Assembly: GCF_033095965.1 (NCBI RefSeq)
Contig: NZ_AP026801.1
Location: 781,001-845,000, forward strand
From: Xylocopilactobacillus apis
GTDB taxonomy: Bacteria; Bacillota; Bacilli; Lactobacillales; Lactobacillaceae
DNA length: 64,000 nucleotides
Direction of reading: 5' to 3'
Part shown: piece after piece, positions 57,632 through 64,000 of the stretch
How the letters are laid out: each line of letters starts with the position of its first letter
How positions within the stretch are numbered: position 1 is the stretch's first letter
The notes under the pieces: generated by a model
Database searches by the model: none
Seen by the model: only the letters and a program-made list of their open reading frames with translations
What the model was told of the DNA's origin: nothing
Translations under genes and position numbers: made by a program

Positions 57632-57949
57632 TTGAAGAAAAGTCATCAGCTTATAAAAATGAAGAAGAAAAGAATTCATCGTAATCGAATTATTGTCTTA
57701 TTTTTAGTCTTATTTTTCATTGGGAGCCTTACTTTTATTCAGGTTAAGTTGAATAATGCGTCTTTCAGTGATTCTCAAAAAGTCTTACATGAAAAAAATG
57801 AAAAGCTCAAAAAAGTAAAAAGTAATAACAAACGATTGAAAATTTCAGTTAAAGAGTTAAAGGATAAAGATTATATTCAAAAGTGGATTCGGAGCAAATA
57901 CTTTTATTCAAAAAATGGAGATACAATCTATAATTTTGGTTCAAACTAA
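57632..57949 (+). CDS. divIC: Septum formation protein DivIC (FtsB type)
   Basis: This bitopic divisome protein pairs with FtsL. It has a basic cytoplasmic head and a membrane helix (about 22-40, IIVLFLVLFFIGSLTFIQ). A short charged coil follows (about 50-85), and the end DYIQKWIRSKYFYSKNGD is typical. It has 105 aa. TTG 57632 is used, with GAGGA upstream. tilS begins 3 bases later; the S1-domain gene yabR that often lies between is missing. Confidence 0.9.
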   Translation: MKKSHQLIKMKKKRIHRNRIIVLFLVLFFIGSLTFIQVKLNNASFSDSQKVLHEKNEKLKKVKSNNKRLKISVKELKDKDYIQKWIRSKYFYSKNGDTIYNFGSN

Positions 57950-57952
57950 GTC

Positions 57953-59305
57953 GTGAGTAATTTAAACAGCAGATTTAAGAAAATAATTAAGGATGATCGT
58001 ATTTTATTAAAAGGCACAAAGTTTTTAGTCGCTGTTTCTGGCGGACTTGACTCAATGTGTCTTTTGTCGTTGATCGGAAAACTTGATTTAAATAGTAAAG
58101 ATGTTTTTGTAGTATATGTTAATCACGGGCAACGAATAGAAGCCGTTAACGAGCAACATGCGGTTAGTAAATATGTTCGAAGGTTTAATTATAATTTTAT
58201 TACAGAAACTCTTGATCTGGAAAAAAGGGTTAATGCGAGTGAAACATTTCTTAGGAATAAACGATATCAGGTAATTAGAGAAATTGCATTAAAATATGAT
58301 ATCGATATTGTGCTTACGGCGCATCATTTAAATGATCTGGGTGAAACTTTTTTAATGCAGACGATAAGAAGTGGATCAGCAGCAGGTGTAACTGGGATTG
58401 CTCGCCTTAGTGAGAGAGAAAATATTACATACTATCGCCCGCTTTTATCGATTTCAAAAAAAGATCTACTTGCATATGCAATAGATAATGAAGTTATTTT
58501 TTTTGAGGATGAAACAAATTTTAGCGATGAAACAATAAGAAATCGAATCAGGCACCATGTATTTAATGATCAATTTTTAAGTTATCAAGAATATAAACAT
58601 TTTCTAAATTTTTTTAAAAGCTTTAATGAACTTAAAACCGATGCATATCGCTACTATGATAAATTAATAGAAACTAATAAAATTGAAATAAATAATTCAA
58701 ACGAAGTTATCAGGCTTAAATTTTTTTCTGAAATGAAATACATTTCCCTTTCTAACTTTTTAAGTCATCTAATAGTTAAATCGGGCTTTCAACAAATAAG
58801 TGATAATTTTATTAACGAAAGCGTTATTCTAATAGAAAACCAAAAGAAACCACAAGGATCAATTAATATTAATAATTCATATATTTTATTTAAGGATTAT
58901 CAGTTTTTTGGAATAAAATCAGCTATACTAGAAAAAAGAAAAGTGGCTCCCACTTTTAGATATAATCAGTGGTATCAATTTAAAAATGAAGAAGTAGGAG
59001 TTTTTTTCTTGGATAATGCTTTTGGACAAGACTTTAAAAAAAAATTTTTTATTTCTCTTTCAAGAGATTCACCTCCTTTAAAGTGGAGGTATCGTCAAAC
59101 AGGAGATTATGTTTTGACGAATGGGAAAATCAAAAAAAAATTACGACGTTTTTTTATCGATAATAAGGTATCGCAAATCAAAAGAGATCATTTATTAGTT
59201 TTAGCTAGTGGTTCGAATATTTTGTATCTTGAAGATTTTGGGTATTCAGGTTTGTTTAATACTGATAAAACTGATAAAATTACGTCTGTTGTCTTGTTAA
59301 GATGA
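57953..59305 (+). CDS. tilS: tRNA(Ile) lysidine synthetase
   Basis: This enzyme adds lysine to C34 of tRNA-Ile, which makes it read AUA; it is essential. The PP-loop is SGGLDSM from residue 29. The middle has TAHHLNDLGETFLMQ and RPLLSISKKDLLAYA, and the C-terminal domain (about 350-450) binds tRNA. The length of 450 aa is normal. The start is GTG 57953. hpt follows after 16 bases, as a separate gene and not a fusion. Confidence 0.95.
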   Translation: MSNLNSRFKKIIKDDRILLKGTKFLVAVSGGLDSMCLLSLIGKLDLNSKDVFVVYVNHGQRIEAVNEQHAVSKYVRRFNYNFITETLDLEKRVNASETFLRNKRYQVIREIALKYDIDIVLTAHHLNDLGETFLMQTIRSGSAAGVTGIARLSERENITYYRPLLSISKKDLLAYAIDNEVIFFEDETNFSDETIRNRIRHHVFNDQFLSYQEYKHFLNFFKSFNELKTDAYRYYDKLIETNKIEINNSNEVIRLKFFSEMKYISLSNFLSHLIVKSGFQQISDNFINESVILIENQKKPQGSININNSYILFKDYQFFGIKSAILEKRKVAPTFRYNQWYQFKNEEVGVFFLDNAFGQDFKKKFFISLSRDSPPLKWRYRQTGDYVLTNGKIKKKLRRFFIDNKVSQIKRDHLLVLASGSNILYLEDFGYSGLFNTDKTDKITSVVLLR

Positions 59306-59321
59306 TCAAAAGGAAGATTTA

Positions 59322-59879
59322 ATGAATTCAGATATTGATAAGATTCTTTTTAATAAGGAAGAAATTTCTAAAAAAACTCAAAAGTTAGCTAATCAAATTG
59401 ATTGTGACTATGGAGATGAGGAGATAGTTACAGTAGGAATTCTTAGAGGAGCTCTATTTTTTATGGCCGATCTGTTAAGAATTCTTAATGTTAAACTTTT
59501 AACAGATGTAATGGTCGTTTCTTCTTATGATGAATCTGATATAGTTTCTAGTGGAAAAGTAATTATTCAAAAAGATGTTTCAATTGATATAAGAAATCGA
59601 GATGTTTTAATAGTAGAAGATATTGTTGATACTGGCTTAACGTTGTATCATGTTAAACAGCATCTTTTAGATAACGGTGCAAAAAGTGTTAAGATTTGCA
59701 CCCTGCTTGATAAACCGACAAACCGTAAAGTTGAAATAACGAGTGATTATAATGGTTTTATTATTCCAAATAATTTCGTTGTGGGTTACGGTTTGGGATA
59801 TGCCAATCGTTATCGCAATTTGGATTATATCGGGATTTTAAAACCAGAAGTTTATCAAAGTAAAGAAAATGAATCTTAA
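59322..59879 (+). CDS. hpt: Hypoxanthine phosphoribosyltransferase
   Basis: This purine salvage enzyme makes IMP or GMP from hypoxanthine or guanine with PRPP. The PRPP loop is VLIVEDIVDTGLTL, and the flexible loop SSYDESD is present. The protein is 185 aa. The tilS-hpt-ftsH order is the standard Firmicute block, where Hpt can act with TilS in regulating ftsH in Bacillus; no evidence for that is visible here. Confidence 0.95.
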   Translation: MNSDIDKILFNKEEISKKTQKLANQIDCDYGDEEIVTVGILRGALFFMADLLRILNVKLLTDVMVVSSYDESDIVSSGKVIIQKDVSIDIRNRDVLIVEDIVDTGLTLYHVKQHLLDNGAKSVKICTLLDKPTNRKVEITSDYNGFIIPNNFVVGYGLGYANRYRNLDYIGILKPEVYQSKENES

Positions 59880-59891
59880 TTGGAGGATTGA

Positions 59892-61955
59892 ATGAAGAAA
59901 AAAGGCAATGGATTATTTGGAAATAGCCTTTTCTATGTTGCCATTGTTATATTTGCTGTTGTAGCGTGGGCATTACTAACAAGTGGTGGCTCTGGTTCTC
60001 GCTCTGAAACAGTCAAGACAACGGAATTTATGAACTCACTTAATCAAGGAGATGTGAAATCATTCTCTATTCAGCCGTCAAACGGTGTTTTAAAAGTAAC
60101 AGGTGAGTATAAACATGAAAAAACTTCTTCGGGGAATAGTCAGGCTAATTTTGGACTATCAAGCGGACGTTCTACCAAAGTAAAGTATTTTCAAACTAGT
60201 ATTTTAGGCGATGATTCGACAGTATCTGCTGTTAATAAGGCAGCTAGTAAGACGTCAACTAAGTTCGAAACTCAGCAAGAGTCTCAATCAGGAGCTTGGT
60301 TACAGTATCTATTTCTCTTTGGACCAATTATTTTAATTTTAGTTTTCTTCTATTTAATGATGAATCAATCTGGTCAAGGTGGTGGTACTGGACGAGTTAT
60401 GAGTTTTGGCCGTTCCAAGGCCAAAGCTTCTACAAAGAAGGATATTAAAGTTAGATTTTCTGATGTTGCTGGTGAAGAAGAAGAAAAACAAGAACTAGTT
60501 GAAGTTGTTGATTTTTTGAAGGATCCAAAAAAATATCAAAGTCTAGGGGCTCGAATCCCTTCAGGTGTATTACTTGAAGGGCCTCCAGGTACTGGTAAAA
60601 CTTTATTGGCTAAAGCAGTTGCTGGTGAAGCTAACGTGCCATTTTTCTCGATCTCTGGTTCAGAGTTTGTAGAAATGTTTGTTGGGGTTGGTGCAAGTAG
60701 AGTTCGTGATTTATTTGAAAAAGCAAAATCTGCAGCTCCAGCAATAATTTTTATTGATGAAATAGACGCCGTTGGACGTCAACGTGGCGCAGGACTTGGT
60801 GGAGGTCATGACGAACGTGAACAGACATTAAATCAGTTATTGGTTGAAATGGACGGATTTGATGGGACTGAAGGAGTAATTGTTATTGCTGCAACAAATA
60901 GGTCTGATGTATTAGATCCAGCGTTATTACGTCCAGGTCGTTTTGATCGTAAAATTTTGGTTGGTCGACCTGACATCAAAGGTCGAGAAGCAATTTTGAA
61001 AGTTCACGCTCGAAATAAACCAATTGATAAAGCTGTTGATTTTAAAGAGATAGCTAAAGAAACTCCTGGTTTTGTCGGAGCTGACCTTGAAAATGTTCTT
61101 AACGAAGCGGCATTAATTGCAGCTCGGAGAAATAAAAAGATTATTGATGCGACTGATCTCGACGAAGCGGAAGATCGGGTTATTGCAGGTGTAGCAAAGA
61201 AGAATCGAGTTATTAGTCCTAGACAGAGAAGGATTATTGCTTTTCATGAGTCTGGACATGCTACTGTCGGTCTCGTTTTAAGTAACTCTCAAACTGTTAG
61301 AAAAGTTACAATTGTACCTCGTGGTCAAGCTGGTGGTTACGCCATTATGTTACCGAAAGATGATGATTCATTTATTCTTACTCGTGAGGAATTAAATGAA
61401 CAGATAATTGGTCTTTTAGGTGGTCGTACATCTGAAGAGATTTTCTTCCACGAAGAATCAACTGGCGCATCTAATGACTTCGAACAAGCTACAAGCATTG
61501 CTCATGATATGATTACTAAATATGGAATGACGAGTGAAATTGGAACAGTGGCACTTGAGAAGCAGGGTCAGCCTTTTGTTGGAGCTGACTACGGTCAAGC
61601 ACCAGTCTATTCTCAAGAAACTGCAGCTAAAATTGATAAAGAAATTAAGAGAATTATTAATGAAGCGCATGATGAAGCTCGAAATATTATTTCTGAACAT
61701 AAAGAACAAGTTACAGTTATTGCAGAAGCACTACTTAAATACGAAACTTTAGACGAGAAAGAAATTCTTTCCTTGTATAACACTGGTAAATTACCGGAAG
61801 GTGACCAGCATTTACGAGAAGAAGAAGACCAAGCTAAATCATTTGAAGATATTAAAAAAGAAGTTAATTCTGAGGGTAACGATAGTCCCGCTCCAGAACC
61901 AACTGAACCTAATCCGGGAGATAATCCTGAAAACAGTGATTCAAATGATGATTAG
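59892..61955 (+). CDS. ftsH: Membrane-bound ATP-dependent metalloprotease FtsH
   Basis: This hexameric AAA+ protease degrades damaged membrane and some soluble proteins. Two membrane helices lie at about 10-27 and 136-158. Walker A GPPGTGKT spans residues 230-237, followed by the [11 protein letters not shown]alker B and the second region of homology [20 protein letters not shown]. The zinc motif is H452-E-S-G-H456. The acidic low-complexity end is common in lactobacilli. It has 687 aa. A GGAGG site precedes ATG 59892. Confidence 0.97.
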   Translation: MKKKGNGLFGNSLFYVAIVIFAVVAWALLTSGGSGSRSETVKTTEFMNSLNQGDVKSFSIQPSNGVLKVTGEYKHEKTSSGNSQANFGLSSGRSTKVKYFQTSILGDDSTVSAVNKAASKTSTKFETQQESQSGAWLQYLFLFGPIILILVFFYLMMNQSGQGGGTGRVMSFGRSKAKASTKKDIKVRFSDVAGEEEEKQELVEVVDFLKDPKKYQSLGARIPSGVLLEGPPGTGKTLLAKAVAGEANVPFFSISGSEFVEMFVGVGASRVRDLFEKAKSAAPAIIFIDEIDAVGRQRGAGLGGGHDEREQTLNQLLVEMDGFDGTEGVIVIAATNRSDVLDPALLRPGRFDRKILVGRPDIKGREAILKVHARNKPIDKAVDFKEIAKETPGFVGADLENVLNEAALIAARRNKKIIDATDLDEAEDRVIAGVAKKNRVISPRQRRIIAFHESGHATVGLVLSNSQTVRKVTIVPRGQAGGYAIMLPKDDDSFILTREELNEQIIGLLGGRTSEEIFFHEESTGASNDFEQATSIAHDMITKYGMTSEIGTVALEKQGQPFVGADYGQAPVYSQETAAKIDKEIKRIINEAHDEARNIISEHKEQVTVIAEALLKYETLDEKEILSLYNTGKLPEGDQHLREEEDQAKSFEDIKKEVNSEGNDSPAPEPTEPNPGDNPENSDSNDD

Positions 61956-61964
61956 ATATTAAAA

Positions 61965-61990
61965 AAACCAAGATAAAGCTTGGCTTTTTT
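61965..61990 (+). terminator. Terminator after ftsH
   Basis: AAACCAAG and CTTGGCTTT pair across ATAAAG and run into TTTTTT. It ends just before the dusB ribosome site, so dusB transcription must either read through or start very close by. Confidence 0.7.
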
Positions 61991-62006
61991 ATTAAGGAGA
62001 AAAAAA

Positions 62007-62999
62007 TTGTGGAAAATAGGTAATGTAGAAATTGAAAACCAATTGGTAGTGGCTCCAATGGCCGGCATTACAAATGCGAGTTTTCGTTTAATTTGTCGAG
62101 AATTTGGGGCTGGTCTGGTTGTTTGCGAAATGATCAGTGATCGGGGCATAATATATCGCAATGAAAAAACTTTAGGAATGCTTTTTATTGACCCTAAGGA
62201 GCATCCGGTTAGTATTCAAATCTTTGGTGGAACGAAAGATACTTTAGTTCAGGCAGCCCAGTTTGTGGATCAAAATACTGAGGCTGATATTATTGATATT
62301 AATATGGGGTGCCCTGTTAATAAAATTGTAAAAACAGAGGCAGGTGCAAAGTGGCTTTTAGATCCTGATAAGGTCTACGAAATGGCAAGAGTTGTGGTGA
62401 AATCTGTGTCGAAACCTGTTACAGTGAAAATGAGGACTGGTTGGGATAATGATCATATTTTGGCACAAGAAAATGCTCTGGCAGCTCAGGAAGCTGGTAT
62501 TTCTGCAATTGCAATGCATGGAAGAACAAGGGCACAAATGTATCGTGGTCATTCAGATTGGGATATTTTGGGAAGAGTGGCAGAAAAATTAACAATTCCC
62601 TTTATGGGAAATGGCGATGTAAAGACTCCTCAAGATGCTAAAACATTAATTGATGATTATGGATGCACGGCTGTTATGATAGGTCGAGCAGTACTAGGAA
62701 ACCCTTGGATTTTAAAAAGTACCGATCATTATTTAAAAACGGGAGAATTACTACCAGAGCCTTCAGTTCATGATAAAATTGAATTAGCAATTGCTCAATT
62801 AGATCGTTTATGTGATCTAAAAGGGGATGTTCTTGGCGTTCGTGAGTTTAGACAATTTGTTCCTTACTATTTAAAAGGAATTAAGAACGTCGTAAGAACA
62901 AAAATTGAAATTAATAAAGTTGATCAAAAAAAAGAGGTTGAAGATCTTTTGAGGTCAATTGAAGATCATGATTATGCAAGAGAAGGAGCACTAAATTAG
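62007..62999 (+). CDS. dusB: tRNA dihydrouridine synthase DusB
   Basis: This flavoprotein reduces uridine in the tRNA D-loop. VVAPMAGITNASFR is the FMN-binding start, followed by IDINMGCPVNKIV with the catalytic cysteine and HGRTRAQMY. The end includes GRAVLGNPWIL. TTG 62007 is chosen because AAGGAGA lies 6 bases upstream; the longer frame from 61980 starts inside the terminator. It has 330 aa. lysS overlaps its stop by one base. Confidence 0.94.
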   Translation: MWKIGNVEIENQLVVAPMAGITNASFRLICREFGAGLVVCEMISDRGIIYRNEKTLGMLFIDPKEHPVSIQIFGGTKDTLVQAAQFVDQNTEADIIDINMGCPVNKIVKTEAGAKWLLDPDKVYEMARVVVKSVSKPVTVKMRTGWDNDHILAQENALAAQEAGISAIAMHGRTRAQMYRGHSDWDILGRVAEKLTIPFMGNGDVKTPQDAKTLIDDYGCTAVMIGRAVLGNPWILKSTDHYLKTGELLPEPSVHDKIELAIAQLDRLCDLKGDVLGVREFRQFVPYYLKGIKNVVRTKIEINKVDQKKEVEDLLRSIEDHDYAREGALN

Positions 63000-64000
63000 T
63001 GGTTAAAAAAGAATTTGATGAATTAAACGATCAATTACAAGTTCGACGCGAAAAGATGCAAGAATTACGCGATGAGGGAGTTGATCCATTTGGATCTCGT
63101 TTCGAAAGAACAGATCGATCAAAAGATCTTCATGATAAGTATGAAAATATTACTAAAGAAGATCTTGAAAAATTAAATAAAAAAACTTCAATTGCTGGTC
63201 GAATAGTTGCTAAAAGAGGAAAAGGGAAAGTTGGATTTGCTGATTTAAAAGATCAGACAGGAAGGATCCAATTTTATATCCGTAAAGATGAAGTTGGGGA
63301 AGAACAATATCAGATTTTTAAACGCGCTGATTTAGGAGATTTTCTGGGCATTTACGGTGATGTAATGAAGACCGATATGGGAGAATTATCAGTTCGAGTA
63401 GAAAAATTAACCTTTCTATCAAAAGCTCTTCGACCACTTCCTGATAAGCATAGTGGTCTGACAAATGTTGAACAAAAATATCGTCAGCGCTATCTTGATA
63501 TGATTGCTAATGAAGATAGTTTTAATAGGCTTTTAAAAAGAACAAAGGTTATTAAGGCTGTAAGAGAATTTTTAGATAATTTAGATTTTGTTGAAGTAGA
63601 AACTTCAATGCTTCATGATAGTGCTGGAGGGGCGGCAGCTAGGCCATTTATAACTCACCATAATGCCTTAGATACAGATTTTTATCTTCGAATTGCCTTA
63701 GAATTACAATTAAAAAAACTAATAATTGGCGGAATTGACCGTGTATACGAATTAGGTCGTGTTTTTCGTAACGAAGGAATTGATACGAAACACAATCCTG
63801 AGTTTACAATGTTAGAAACTTATGCAGCGTATTGGGATTTAAGTGACGTAATGGTCGAAACAGAAGATTTGGTTCGCTATGTTGCAAAAAAAGTTAATAA
63901 AACAACTACAATAACATTTCATGGTAATGATATTGACCTTGCGCCGAAGTTCAAAAAAACTACCATGGTTGAAGCAGTTAAAGAAGCAACTGGAGTTGAT
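62999..64000 (+). CDS. lysS: Lysyl-tRNA synthetase, class II (3' end outside window)
   Basis: This enzyme charges tRNA-Lys. The start is GTG 62999, overlapping the dusB stop (taGTG), with AAGGAG about 11 bases before. The OB-fold anticodon domain (about 60-150) is followed by class II motif 1 (about 210-225). Motif 2 reads RVYELGRVFRNEGIDTKHNPEFTM. The frame is still open after 334 codons at the window edge; family length is ~495. The dusB-lysS order is standard in lactobacilli. Confidence 0.97.
   Translation, partial: MVKKEFDELNDQLQVRREKMQELRDEGVDPFGSRFERTDRSKDLHDKYENITKEDLEKLNKKTSIAGRIVAKRGKGKVGFADLKDQTGRIQFYIRKDEVGEEQYQIFKRADLGDFLGIYGDVMKTDMGELSVRVEKLTFLSKALRPLPDKHSGLTNVEQKYRQRYLDMIANEDSFNRLLKRTKVIKAVREFLDNLDFVEVETSMLHDSAGGAAARPFITHHNALDTDFYLRIALELQLKKLIIGGIDRVYELGRVFRNEGIDTKHNPEFTMLETYAAYWDLSDVMVETEDLVRYVAKKVNKTTTITFHGNDIDLAPKFKKTTMVEAVKEATGVD

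Noticed and set aside
61980..62006. Longer dusB starting at TTG 61980
   Set aside because: Those codons fall in the arm and T run of the ftsH terminator, while a strong ribosome site precedes TTG 62007.

Overview
The window is an ordinary, densely packed core-chromosome segment of a low-GC Gram-positive bacterium, very probably a member of the Lactobacillales and most likely Lactobacillaceae. This rests on the AT-rich composition, AGGAGG-type ribosome binding sites, frequent TTG/GTG starts, and several signature blocks. These blocks are atpA-G-D-C followed by mreB/yidD/rodA; DUF3397-mraZ-rsmH-ftsL-pbp-mraY-murD-murG-divIB-ftsA-ftsZ-sepF-yggT-ylmH-divIVA; yqeG-yqeH-nadD-yqeK-rsfS-yqeM-tmcAL; and ldh, pth-mfd-rqcP-divIC-tilS-hpt-ftsH. 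The species cannot be named from the sequence. There are no tRNAs, rRNAs, insertion sequences, prophage genes or CRISPR arrays.

Layout. 1-4241: end of the F1Fo ATP synthase operon, closed by a terminator. 4370-12190: one long operon joining cell elongation (mreB, the small gene epuA, yidD, rodA) to a complete SUF iron-sulfur assembly set (sufC-D-S-U-B). 12298-13332: branched-chain aminotransferase, followed by a folded 159-bp palindromic element between convergent genes. 13511-15268 (minus strand): rpsD with a structured autoregulatory leader, a structured small RNA that is probably 6S RNA, a small membrane protein and a universal stress protein. 15303-19451: ezrA, then a cysteine desulfurase coupled to thiI. 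19523-23234: radC, a degenerate MreB paralogue, mreC, mreD and thiT. 23235-37690: the division and cell-wall (dcw) cluster with an MraZ operator array, ending in an unrecognised 119-aa gene.

37756-44812: the yqeG-to-tmcAL ribosome and tRNA maturation block plus yceD and gnd. 44891-46200 (minus): acylphosphatase and lipoprotein YidC. 46227-50705: a SpoU-type methyltransferase, cshA, acpS, alr and a TrmR-like methyltransferase. 50695-53228 (minus): an L,D-transpeptidase and L-lactate dehydrogenase. 53339-64000: pth-mfd-rqcP-divIC-tilS-hpt-ftsH, then dusB and the first part of lysS.

The gene content is mostly housekeeping: energy, envelope elongation and septation, peptidoglycan precursors, Fe-S and thio-tRNA sulfur transfer, ribosome maturation, stalled-complex rescue and glycolytic lactate output. 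I saw no convincing undescribed multigene system. The points most worth a second look are: three essential-type genes (mreC, mraY, acpS) that each lack one base in or beside a homopolymer, which suggests assembly error; an MreB paralogue with eroded nucleotide-binding motifs inside mreBCD; a 12-bp hairpin that would bury the radC start codon; the pseudoknotted rpsD leader; the folded element at 13331-13489; and an acidic tail on AtpD.
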